Assembly (NCBI GenBank): GCA_011799875.1
Contig: CM022302.1
Span: 182,706,942 to 182,770,941, forward strand
DNA: 64,000 nt
Direction: 5' to 3'
DNA from: Thinopyrum elongatum
Taxonomy: Eukaryota > Streptophyta > Magnoliopsida > Poales > Poaceae
The position numbers and the translations under genes were made by a program. Below the pieces are notes generated by a model. That model was given only the letters and a program-made list of their open reading frames with translations. It was not told where the DNA came from and did not search any database. Positions 1 to 10,665 of this stretch are shown here, piece by piece (within the stretch, counting starts at the first letter, position 1; every line of letters starts with the position of its first letter).

Positions 1-909
1 AATTTGAAGTCAGCAAGAAGAAAAAGCATCGAGGATCGACGGTTGGTCGTCTATGCATTCCGCGCAACCGAGCTCTCGATCACAATATGCTCATGATGAC
101 TACTTTGCCGAGGTACCAACCTATCAGGCTCACCTCTTCTGTAGGCATTATCGAATGAGTAGATCTCTTTTTGTTCGCATTGTTGAAGCTTGCGAGCAAA
201 ATTGTTCTTTCTTCACTCGTCAGAGGAATGTCGCCGGTTTTTTGGGATTTAGTACATACCAAAAAATATCGGCGTCAATGAGAGGGAGAGCAAATGGCAT
301 TCCGGCCGACTACACCAATGAGTATCTTCATATTGAAGAAGATATTGCGCTCAAACGCGTGCGGGTGTTTGCCAAGACATTGACCCGAATTTTTGGTCAT
401 GAGTACCTCTGAGCTCCCAATGAGAAGGACACAAAGAAGTTGATGGCAATGAATAAAGCAAGAGGATGGTCGGGCATGCCTGGGAGTGTGGATTGCAAGC
501 ATTTGAGATGGAAGAACTGCCCTACGGCTTGGGCCGGGCAGTACACCAGCCATAAATGTAAACCCACTATTGTGCTCGAAGCAGTGGTTTCTCATGACTT
601 GTGGATTTGGTGTTTCTTCTTTGGATTGCCAGGGTCTCTCAATGATATCAATGTATTGCATAGATCACATCTTTTTGCACAGCTAGCTATTGGAAAAGCT
701 CTGGCTTGCAACTACAACATCAATGGACATGAGTATACCATGGGGTATTATCTTGTTGACAGTATCTATCCTTCGTGTGTAACATTTGTGAAGACCATCA
801 GTAAGCCAGAAACCGGGAAACAAACTATTTTTGATCAAGCGCGAGAAGCATGCCAAAAGGATTTTGAGAGGGCATTTGGTGTGTTGTAAGCTCTGTTTGC
901 CATTGTTCG
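1..909 (+). pseudogene. PIF/Harbinger transposase, 5' part (broken)
   Basis: This is the left part of a HARBI1-like DDE transposase, the enzyme that moves PIF/Harbinger DNA transposons. The main frame opens at ATG 53. In-frame stops at 410-412 (TGA) and 887-889 (TAA) break it. Family landmarks are visible: the first catalytic Asp in a VDCKH context (about 490-505), the second in GSLNDIN (about 630-650) and the Glu in FERAFG just before the second stop. Transposase-like residues such as GSTVGR also occur upstream of ATG 53 in another frame (about 27-90), so a frameshift near 90-100 hides the true N-terminus. The frame breaks off at the insertion of Gypsy A and resumes at 25242. No terminal inverted repeat is visible, and the element probably begins before the window. 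Confidence 0.8.
905..909. repeat. Target site duplication gttcg, left copy (Gypsy A)
   Basis: The five bases gttcg directly precede the 5' LTR of Gypsy A. They recur at 25237-25241, directly after the 3' LTR. Confidence 0.9.
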
Positions 910-1452
910 TGTCGGCGTTCTAGGAACCAGGGTACCCAGACTTGTCTGCCTGCGGCCCACGGCGTGGCTCCATCAGCGGTCTGGTACAGCCCATCTTCAG
1001 CAACAACAACACAAGACCCTCGCGAGGGGCCAAGCCTCGCAAGGCGAACGATGTCAAGACCTCCAGAGGGAGCGGCTTCCCTAGGCCAGCTCCTGAGGAG
1101 CAGAGATTTCTATGCAAGCCCCACCTCGTGAGGTTCAGATGACGCAAGCTATGACGACCAAGGCCAGGCGGGCGCCAGCGGGCGCAGTACAGCAGGTTTC
1201 CTCTTTGGTGCTAAGGAAGCAAGCGCAGGCGCAGAGTCCCGAGGAATCAGCCAAAGGTTTCCATTCCCGTGCTACAAGACCAGGACGGCAGGACGGAGGT
1301 CATCGCCGAGCCCACCACGACGTCACAACCAGAAGCTTTGCAGGCGAAGACCACCTTTCGTCAGGATAAGATGTACTACTTGTCTCCCTTCAAACTTGAC
1401 CGTTGTGGGATCCCTTCCCGCCTCCATTTTGGGGGAAGAGGACCAAGGCCAC

Positions 1453-1459
1453 TATAAAT
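1453..1459 (+). promoter_or_regulatory. TATA box of Gypsy A 5' LTR
   Basis: TATAAAT lies in the LTR and is matched at 24896-24902 in the 3' LTR and, inverted, in both LTRs of Gypsy B. It is the likely retrotransposon promoter; Copia 1 now sits about 100 bp downstream. Confidence 0.55.
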
Positions 1460-1552
1460 GTAGCTTAGCTACCACCATAGAGGGGGGACAACAAGGGAGG
1501 ACGACGGATCAATCAGATCACCCTCACCAGCTCACACCAACACAAGAACACA

Positions 1553-1557
1553 CCTCC
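1553..1557. repeat. Target site duplication cctcc, left copy (Copia 1)
   Basis: The bases cctcc precede the TGTTGG start of Copia 1 and recur at 10343-10347 after its CCAACA end. Confidence 0.9.
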
Positions 1558-3303
1558 TGTTGGAAATATGCCCTAGAGGCAATAATAAAGTGGTTATTAT
1601 TATATTTCCTTGTTCATGATAATTGTCTATTGTTAATGCTATAATTGTGTTATCCGGAAATCGTAATGCATGTGTGAATACATAGACCACAACATGTCCC
1701 TAGTGAGCCTCTAGTTGACTAGCTCGTTGATCAATAGATGGTTACGGTTTCCTGACCATGGACATTGGATGTCGTTGATAACGGGATCACATCATTAGGA
1801 GAATGATGTGATGGACAAGACCCAATCCTAAGCATAGCACTAGATCGTGTAGTTCGTCTGCTAAAGCTTTTCTAATGTCAAGTATCATTTCCTTAGACCA
1901 TGAGATTGTGCAACTCCCGGATACCGTAGGAATGTTTTGGGTGTATCAAACGTCACAACGTAACTGGGTGACCATAAAGGTGCACTACAGGTATCTCCGA
2001 AAGTGTCTGTTGGGTTGGCACGAATCGAGACTGGGATTTGTCACTCCGTATGACGGAGAGGTATCTCTGGGCCCACTCGGTAATGCATCATCATAATGAG
2101 CTCAATGTGACTAAAGAGTTAGCCACGGGATCATGCGTTACGAAACGAGTAAAGAGACTTGCCGCTAACGAGATTGAACAAGGTATAGGGATACCGACGA
2201 TCGAATCTCGGGCAAGTATCATACCGGTAGACAAAGGGAATTGTATACGGGATTGATTGAATCCTCGACATCGTGGTTCATCCGATGAGATCATCGTGGA
2301 ACATGTGGGAGCCAACATGGGTATCCAGATCCCGCTATTGGTTATTGGCCGGAGAGATGTCTCGGTCATGTCTGCATGGTTCCCGAACCCGTAGGGTCTA
2401 CACACTTAAGGTTCGGTGACTCTAGGGTTGTTATGAGAAATAGTATGTGAATACCGAATGTTGTTCGGAGTCCCGGATGAGATCCCGGACGTCATGAGGA
2501 GTTCTGGAATGGTCTGGAGGTAAAGATTTATATATGGGAAGTTGTTATTGGGGTTCCGGAAAAAGTTCGTTTTTTTTCGGTATTGTACCGGGAAGCTTTC
2601 GAAAGGTTCCAGAGGATTCCGGAGGGGTCCGGAAGTCCGGAAAGGGTTCCACCATGTCCAATACAGCAGCATGGGCTGTAAGGGGGCGCCCTAGCCTTAA
2701 TGGGCTAGGGGCACCAGCCCCCCTAAGGCCCATGCGCATGGGAGAGGGGAAACCCTAAAGGGGGAGGGCCTCCACTTGACTTGGGAGGCACTCCTCCCCC
2801 CCTTGGCCGCCGCCCCAACCCTAGATGGGATCTAGGGGGGCCGGACCCCTCTCCCCCCAGCCTATAAATAGTGGAGGGGTGGGAGGGAGGCCACAACCTC
2901 TCCCCTGGAGCAGCCCTCCCCCTCTCCAACACCTCCTCCTCCTCCGTTTGAGCTTGGCGAAGCCCTGCCGGAGAACTGCAAGTTCCACCACCACGCCGTC
3001 GTGCTGCTGGAGCTGTCTTCACCAACCTCTCCCTCCTCCTTGCTGGATCAAGGCGCGGGAGGCGTCACCGGGATGCACGTGTGTTGAACGCGGAGGCACC
3101 GTTGTTCGGTGCTTAGATCGGAATCGACCGCGATCTGAATCGCTGCGTGTACGACTCCTCCAACCGCGTTCTTGCAACGCTTCCGCATCGCGATCTTCAA
3201 GGGTATGAAGATGCACTCCTCTCTCTCTCGTTGCTAGTCTCTCCATAGATTGATCTTGGTGATGCGTAGGAAATTTTTTGATTTACTACTAGGTTCTCCA
3301 ACA
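1558..3303 (+). repeat. Copia 1 5' LTR
   Basis: The LTR starts TGTTGGAAATATGCC and ends CTCCAACA. A TATA box (TATAAATA) lies at 2863-2870. Short ORFs inside it recur in the 3' LTR and are not genes. Confidence 0.92.
2863..2870 (+). promoter_or_regulatory. TATA box of Copia 1 5' LTR
   Basis: TATAAATA follows a C-rich stretch. The 3' LTR has the same box at 9902-9909. It is the likely start region for the genomic RNA. Confidence 0.6.
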
Positions 3304-4578
3304 GTGGCATCATGAGCTAGGTCTATGCATAGTTTCTTGCACGAGTAGAACACAAGTTGTTGTGGGCGTCGATTTTGTCAATTTACTTGCCGTTACTAGT
3401 CTTATCTTGATTCGGCGGCATCGTGGGATGAAGCGGCCCAGACCGACCTTACACGTACGCTTACGTGAGACAGGTTCCACCGACTGACATGCACTAGTTG
3501 CATAAGGTGGCTAGCGGGTGTCTGTCTCTCCCACTTTAGTCGGATCGGATTTGATGAAAAGGGTCCTTATGAAGGGTAAATAGAAATTGGCATATCACGT
3601 TGTGGTTGTGGCGTAGGTAAGAAACGTTCTTGCTAGAAACCTATGGCAGCCACGTAAAAAAAATTGCAACAACAATTAGAGGACGTCTAACTTGTTCTTG
3701 CAGCATGTGCCGTGTGATGTGATATGGCCAAAAGGATGTGATGAGTGATATATGTGATGTATGAGATTGATCATGTTCTTGTAATAGGAATCACGACTTG
3801 CATGTCGATGAGTATGACAACCGGCAGGAGCCATAGGAGTTGTCTTAATTTATTGTATGACCTGCGTGTCAATGAAAAACGCCATGTAATTACTTTACTT
3901 TATTGCTAACCGTTAGCCATAGTAGTAGAAGTAATAGTTGGCGAGGCAACTTCATGAAGACACGATGATGGAGATCATGGTGTCATGCCGGTGACGATGA
4001 TGATCATGGTGCCCCGAAGATGGAGATCAAAAGGAGCAAAATGATATTGGCCATATCATGTCACTATTTGATTGCATGTGATGTTTATCATCTGTTTACA
4101 TCTTATTTGCTTAGAACGACGGTAGCATAAATAAGATGATCCCTCGCTAAAATTTCAAGGAAGTGTTCCCCCTAACTGTGCACCGTTGCGAAGGTTCGTT
4201 GTTTCGAAGCACCACGTGATGATCGGGTGTGATAGATTCTAACGTTCGAATACAATGGGTGTAAGCCAGATTTACACATGCAAAACACTTAGGTTGACTT
4301 GACGAGCCTAGCATGTACAGACATGGCCTCAGAACACGGAAGACCGAAAGGTGGAACATGAGTCGTATAGAAGATACGATCAACATGGAGATGTTCACCG
4401 TTGATGACTAGTCCGTCTCACGTGATGATCGGACACGGCCTAGTCGATTCAGATCATGTATCACTTAGATGACTAGAGGGATGACTATCTGAGTGGGAGT
4501 TCATTGAATAATTTGATTAGATGAACTTAATTATCATGAACTTAGTCTAAAATCTTTACAATATGTCTTGTAGATCAA
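3304..4578 (+). other. Copia 1 primer-binding site and untranslated leader
   Basis: This 1.28-kb stretch holds no credible gene. At 3305-3317 a tggcatcatgagc sequence corresponds to the initiator-tRNA primer site; it differs at several positions from the clean tggtatcagagc of Copia 2 (31188-31199), so priming would be poor. The rest is the long leader typical of this group. Confidence 0.75.
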
Positions 4579-7500
4579 ATGGCCCACGCTAATGTTGCCC
4601 TCAACTTCAACGCGTTCCTAGAGAAAACCAAGCTGAAAGACGATGGTAGCAACTACACGGACTGGGTCCGTAACCTGAGGATCATCCTCATAGCTGCCAA
4701 GAAAGCTTATGTCCTTGAAGCACCGCTAGGTGACGCACCTGTTTTCCCGGCAACTCAAGACGTTATGAACGCCTGGCAGTCGCGTAGTGATGATTACTCC
4801 CTGGTTCAGTGCGGCATGCTTTACAGCTTAGAACCGGGGCTCCAAAAGCGTTTTGAGCAACACGGAGCATATGAGATGTTCCAAGAGCTGAAAATGGTTT
4901 TCCAAGCTCATGCCCGGGTCGAGAGATATGAAGTCTCCGACAAGTTCTACAGTTGTAAGATGGAGGAGAATAGTTCTGTCAGCGAGCATATACTCAAAAT
5001 GTCTGGGTTGCACAACCGCTTGTCTCAGCTGGGAGTTAATCTCCCGGATGACGCGGTCGTTGACAGAATCCTTCAGTCGCTTCCACCTAGCTACAAGAGC
5101 TTTGTGATGAACTTCAATATGCAGGGGATGGAAAAAACCATTCCTGAGGTATATTCAATGCTGAAAACAGCGGAGGTGGAGATCAAAAAGGAACATCAAG
5201 TGTTGATGGTGAATAAAACCACTAAGTTCAAGAAAGGCAAGGGTAAAAAGAACTTCAAGAAGGACGGCAAGGGAGTTGCCGCACCCGGTAAGCAAGCTAC
5301 CGGGAAGAAGTCAAAGAATGGACCCAAGCCTAAGACTGAATGCTTTTATTGCAAGGGAAACAGTCACTGGAAGCGGAATTGCCCCAAGTACTTAGCGGAT
5401 AAGAAGGCCGGCAATACCAAAGGTATATGTGATATACATGTTATTGATGTGTACCTTACCAGCGCTCGTAGTAGCTTCTGGGTATTTGATACCGGTGCGG
5501 TTGCTTATATTTGTAACTCAAAACAGGAGCTGCGGAATAAGCGGAGACTGGCGAAGGACGAGGTGACGATGCGCGTCGGGAATGGTTCCAAGGTCGATGT
5601 GATCGCCGTCGGCACGCTACCTCTACATCTGCCTACGGGATTAGTTTTAAACCTCAATAATTGTTATTTAGTACCAGCTTTGAGCATGAACATTGTATCA
5701 GGATCTCGTTTGATGCGAGATGGCTACTCATTTAAATCTGAGAATAATGGTTGTTCTATTTATATGAGAGATATGTTTTATGGTCATGCCCCGCTGGTCA
5801 ATGGTTTATTCTTATTGAATCTCGAACATGATGTTACACATATTCATAGTGTGAATGCCAAAAGATGTAAGGTTGATAATGATAGTCCCACATACTTGTG
5901 GCACTGCCGCCTTGGTCACATTGGTGTCAAACGCATGAAGAAACTCCATGCAGATGGACTTTTGGAGTCTCTTGATTATGAATCATTTGACACGTGCGAA
6001 CCATGCCTCATGGGCAAAATGACCAAGACTCCGTTCTACGGGACAATGGAGCGAGCAACCAACTTATTGGAAATCATACATACTAATGTGCGCGGTCCAA
6101 TGAGCGTTGAGGCTCGCGGTGGTTATCGTTATGTTCTCACCCTCACTGATGACTTAAGTAGATATGGGTATGTCTACTTAATGAAACACAAGTCTGAGAC
6201 CTTCGAAAAGTTCAAGGAATTTCAGAGTGAGGTAGAGAATCAACGTGACAGGAAAATAAAGTTCTTATGATCAGATCGTGGAGGGGAATATTTGAGTCAC
6301 GAGTTTGGCACGCACTTAAGGAAATGTGGAATTGTTTCACAACTCACGCCGCCTGGAACACCTCAGCGTAATGGTGTGTCCGAACGTCGTAATCGCACTC
6401 TATTGGATATGGTGCGATCTATGATGTCTCTTACCGATCTACCGCTATCATTTTGGGGTTATGCTTTAGAGACTGCCGCATTCACTTTAAATAGGGCTCC
6501 GTCGAAATCCGTTGAGACGACACCGTATGAATTATGGTTTGGGAAGAAACCTAAGCTGTCGTTTCTGAAAGTTTGGGGATGCGATGCTTATGTCAAGAAA
6601 CTTCAACCTGAAAAGCTCGAACCCAAATCGAAAAAATGCGTCTTCATAGGATACCCTAAAGAAACTATTGGGTATACCTTCTACCTTAGATCCGAAGGCA
6701 AGATCTTTGTTGCCAAGAATGGATCCTTTCTGGAGAAAGAGTTTCTCTCGAAAGAAGTAAGTGGGAGGAAAGTAGAACTTGATGAGGTACCCCCTCTTGA
6801 ACCGGAGAGTAGCACAGCTCAGGAAGATGTTCCTGTGGTGCCTGCACCGACTAGAGAGGAAGTTAATGATGATGATCATGAAACTTCGGATCAAGTTGCT
6901 ACTGAGCTTCGTAGGTCCACGAGGACACGTTCCGCACCAGAGTGGTACGGCAACCCTGTCTTGGAAGTCATGTTGTTAGACAACGGTGAACCTTCGAACT
7001 ATGAAGAAGCGATGGTGAGCCCGGATTCCAACAAATGGCTTGAAGCCATGAAATCCGAGATAGGATCCATGTATGAAAACGAAGTATGGACTTTGACAGA
7101 CTTGCCCGATGATCGGCAAGCCATAGAGAACAAATGGATCTTTAAGAAGAAGACAGATGCGGATGGTAATGTGACCATCTATAAGGCTCGACTTGTCGCT
7201 AAGGGTTATCGACAAGTTCAAGGGGTTGACTACGATGAGACCTTCTCACCCGTAGCGAAGCTGAAGTCCGTCAGAATCATGTTAGCAATTGTCGCATACT
7301 ATGATTATGAGATATGGCAAATGGACGTCAAAACGGCATTCCTTAATGGTTTCCTTAAGGAAGAGTTGTATATGATGCAGCCGGAAAGTTTTGTCGATCC
7401 TAATAATGCTGACAAGGTATGCAAGCTCCAGCGCTCAATCTATGGGCTGGTGCAAGCATCTCGGAGTTGGAACATTCGCTTTGATGAGATGATCAAAGCG

Positions 7501-8562
7501 TTTGGGTTTACACAGACTTATGGAGAAGCCTGTGTTTACAAGAAAGTGAGTGGGAGCTCTGTAGCATTTCTCATATTATATGTAGATGACATACTATTAA
7601 TGGGAAATGACATAGAATTCTTGGAAAGCATAAAGGCCTACTTGAACAAGTGTTTTTCAATGAAGGACCTTGGAGAAGCTGCTTACATATTAGGCATCAA
7701 GATCTATAGAGATAGATCGAGACGCCTCATTGGTCTTTCGCAAAGCACATACCTTGACAAGATATTGAAGAAGTTCAATATGGATCCGTCCAAGAAGGGG
7801 TTCTTGCCTGTATTACAAGGTGTGAGATTGAGTACGGCTCAATGCCCGACCTCGGCAGAAGATAGAGAAAAGATGAGTGTCATCCCCTATGCCTCAGCCA
7901 TAGGGTCTATTATGTATGCCATGCTGTGTACCAGACCTGATGTGAACCTCGCCGTAAGTTTGGTAGGAAGGTACCAAAGTAATCCCGGCATGGAACACTG
8001 GACAGCGGTCAAGAACATCCTGAAGTACCTGAAAAAGACTAAGGATATGTTTCTCGTTTATGGAGGTGACGAAGAGCTCGTCGTAAAGGGTTACGTCGAT
8101 GCTAGCTTCGACACAGATCTGGATGACTCTAAGTCACAAACCGGATACATGTATATTTTGAATGGAGGGGCAGTCAGCTGGTGCAGTTGCAAGCAAAGCG
8201 TCATGGCGGGATCTACATGTGAAGCGGAATACATAGCAGCCTCGGAGGCAGCGCAGGAAGCAGTCTGGATGAAGGAGTTCATTACCGACCTAGGAGTTAT
8301 TCCCAATGCGTCGGGCCCAATGACTCTCTTCTGTGACAACACTGGAGCTATTGCCCTTGCCAAGGAGCCCAGGTTTCACAAGAAGACCAGGCATATCAAG
8401 CGTCGCTTCAACTCCATTCGTGAACATGTTCAAGATGGAGATATAGATATTTGTAAAGTGCAAACGGATCTGAATGTCGCAGATCCGTTGACTAAACCTC
8501 TTCCACGAGCAAACCATGATCAACACCAGAACTCTATGGGTGTTCGATTCATCACAATGTAA
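4579..8562 (+). pseudogene. Copia 1 gag-pol polyprotein with one internal stop
   Basis: One reading frame of 1,327 codons encodes the element's capsid and enzymes in Copia order. Gag starts at ATG 4579. A CCHC zinc knuckle (CX2CX4HX4C) lies at residues about 255-268. The protease FDTG has its Asp near residue 304. The integrase has its HHCC zinc domain from residue about 442 and a catalytic core from about 524. The reverse transcriptase has a YVDD box at 7579-7590, and an RNase H follows, with the conserved ADPLTKPLPR tail. A TGA at 6268-6270 cuts the frame inside the integrase core; the aligned codon in Copia 2 is CAA. No indel is present, so this stop is the only obvious lesion. The shorter frame opening at 6292 is simply the downstream part. 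Confidence 0.9.
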
Positions 8563-8583
8563 CTAGATTATTGACTCTAGTGC

Positions 8584-8594
8584 AAGTGGGAGAC
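8584..8594 (+). other. Copia 1 polypurine tract
   Basis: aagtgggagac lies directly before the 3' LTR and primes plus-strand synthesis. The same tract precedes the 3' LTR of Copia 2 and, inverted, that of Copia 3. Confidence 0.75.
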
Positions 8595-10342
8595 TGTTGG
8601 AAATATGCCCTAGAGGCAATAATAAAGTGGTTATTATTATATTTCCTTGTTCATGATAATTGTCTATTGTTCATGCTATAATTGTGTTATCCGGAAATCG
8701 TAATGCATGTGTGAATACATAGACCACAACATGTCCCTAGTGAGCCTCTAGTTGACTAGCTCGTTGATCAATAGATGGTTACAGTTTCCTGACCATGGAC
8801 ATTGGATGTCGTTGATAACGGGATCACATCATTAGGAGAATGATGTGATGGACAAGACCCAATCCTAAGCATAGCACTAGATCGTGTAGTTCGTCTGCTA
8901 AAGCTTTTCTAATGTCAAGTATCATTTCCTTAGACCATGAGATTGTGCAACTCCCGGATACCGTAGGAATGCTTTGGGTGTATCAAACGTCACAACGTAA
9001 TTGGGTGACCATAAAGGTGCACTACAGGTATCTCCGAAAGTGTCTGTTGGGTTGGCACGAATCGAGACTGGGATTTGTCACTCCGTATGACGGAGAGGTA
9101 TCTCTGGGCCCACTCGGTAATGCATCATCATAATGAGCTCAATGTGACTAAAGAGTTAGCCACGGGATCATGCGTTACGGAACGAGTAAAGAGACTTGCC
9201 GGTAACAAGATTGAACAAGGTATAGGGATACCGACGATCGAATCTCGGGCAAGTACCATACCGGTAGACAAAGGGAATTGTATACGGGATTGATTGAATC
9301 CTCGACATCGTGGTTCATCCGATGAGATCATCGTGGAACATGTGGGAGCCAACATGGGTATCCAGATCCCGCTATTGGTTATTGGCCGGAGAGATGTCTC
9401 GGTCATGTCTGCATGGTTCCCGAACCCGTAGGGTCTACACACTTAAGGTTCGGTGACTCTAGGGTTGTTATGGGAAATAGTATGTGAATACCGAATGTGG
9501 TTCGGAGTCCCGGATGAGATCCCGGACGTCACGAGGAGTTCCGGAATGGTCCGGAGGTAAAGATTTATATATGGGAAGTTGTTATTGGGGTTCCGGAAAA
9601 AGTTCATTTTTTTTTCGGTATTGTACCGGGAAGCTTTCGAAAGGTTCCGGAGGATTCCGAAGGGGTTCGAAAGTCCGGAAAGGGTTCCACCACGTCCAAT
9701 ACAGCAGCATGGGCTGTAAGGGGGCGCCCTAGCCTTAATGGGCTAGGGGCACCAGCCCCCCTAAGGCCCATGCGCATGGGAGAGGGGAAACCCTAAAGGG
9801 GGAGGGCCTCCACTTGACTTGGGAGGCACTCCTCCCCCCCTTGGCCGCCGCCCCAACCCTAGATGGGATCTAGGGGGGCCGGCCCCCTCTCCCCCCTAGC
9901 CTATAAATAGTGGAGGGGTGGGAGGGAGGCGACAACCTCTCCCCTGGCGCAGCCCTCCCCCTCTCCAACACCTCCTCCTCCTCCGTTTGAGCTTGGCAAA
10001 GCCCTGCCGGAGAACTGCAAGTTCCACCACCACGCCGTCGTGCTGCTGGAGCTGTCTTCCCCAACCTCTCCCTCCTCCTTGCTGGATCAAGGCGCGGGAG
10101 ACGTCACCGGGCTGCACGTGTGTTGAACACGGAGGCACCGTTGTTCGGTGCTTAGATCGGAATCGACCGCGATCTGAATCGCTGCGTGTACGACTCCTCC
10201 AACCGCGTTCTTGCAACGCTTCTGCATCGCGATCTTCAAGGGTATGAAGATGCACTCCTCTCTCTCTCGTTGTTAGTCTCTCCATAGATTGATCTTGGTG
10301 ATGCGTAGGAAATTTTTTGATTTACTACTACGTTCTCCAACA
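8595..10342 (+). repeat. Copia 1 3' LTR
   Basis: This 1,748-bp copy of 1558-3303 has about 31 base differences and two 1-bp indels by eye. Its TATAAATA is at 9902-9909. Confidence 0.92.
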
Positions 10343-10347
10343 CCTCC
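10343..10347. repeat. Target site duplication cctcc, right copy (Copia 1)
   Basis: cctcc directly follows the CCAACA end of the Copia 1 3' LTR and matches 1553-1557. Confidence 0.9.
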
Positions 10348-10593
10348 TGAGGTGGTTCTCCCTCTGTATTAGTTCATCCTCAGCCCACCTCGAGGCCAAT
10401 CTACCACAAAGCAGGAGTAGGGTATTACACCGCAAGGTGGCCTGAACCTGGGTAAACTGCAGTGTCCTTTTCCTTTCCAGTTCATCGAGCTAGGCCGTGA
10501 GATCGACGAGTCGGCAGACCGGGGAGATTGAGTTCTTCGCACGCACCCCAGAGTTCAAACCTTTCTTGGGTCTGCGGAGCCCTGAATCCGACA
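10348..10593 (+). repeat. Gypsy A 5' LTR, right segment
   Basis: The last 246 bp of the interrupted LTR match the end of the 3' LTR (about 24992-25236) and end in CCGACA. Confidence 0.9.
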
Positions 10594-10595
10594 TT

Positions 10596-10613
10596 TGGCG
10601 CGCCAGGTAGGGG
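10596..10613 (+). other. Gypsy A primer-binding site
   Basis: tggcgcgccaggtagggg lies 2 bp after the 5' LTR. The same sequence, inverted, follows the 5' LTR of Gypsy B (21362-21381), which supports its role as primer site. The tRNA species was not determined. Confidence 0.7.
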
Positions 10614-10665
10614 TGCGTCGGAGCCTCTCTTCCACCGGTCGATTCACCACCATTCCACCGTTCTC

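Larger units (their letters stand above)
910..1557 (+). repeat. Gypsy A 5' LTR, left segment
   Basis: This is the first 648 bp of the LTR and matches 24342-24991 base for base apart from scattered changes. A TATA box (TATAAAT) lies at 1453-1459. Copia 1 interrupts the LTR after 1557. Confidence 0.9.
1558..10342 (+). mobile_element. Copia 1: BARE1/WIS/Angela-group LTR retrotransposon
   Basis: This is a full-length 8,785-bp element with LTRs of 1,746 and 1,748 bp, TG...CA ends, a 5-bp target duplication, a degraded tRNA-Met-type primer site, a 1.3-kb leader, one gag-pol frame of 3,984 nt and a polypurine tract. I count about 31 differences between the LTRs by eye (about 1.8%). At a commonly used grass rate of 1.3e-8 substitutions per site per year that gives roughly 0.7 million years (inference). 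One internal stop in the integrase makes it defective. It sits inside the 5' LTR of Gypsy A and is therefore younger than that element. Confidence 0.92.

Noticed and set aside
275..661. 128-codon minus-strand ORF opposite the Harbinger transposase
   Set aside because: It is the shadow of the recognised transposase frame and has no domain of its own.
1875..2405. Small ORFs in both orientations in the Copia 1 LTR
   Set aside because: The same ORFs recur at 8912-9442 in the other LTR; they are non-coding LTR sequence.
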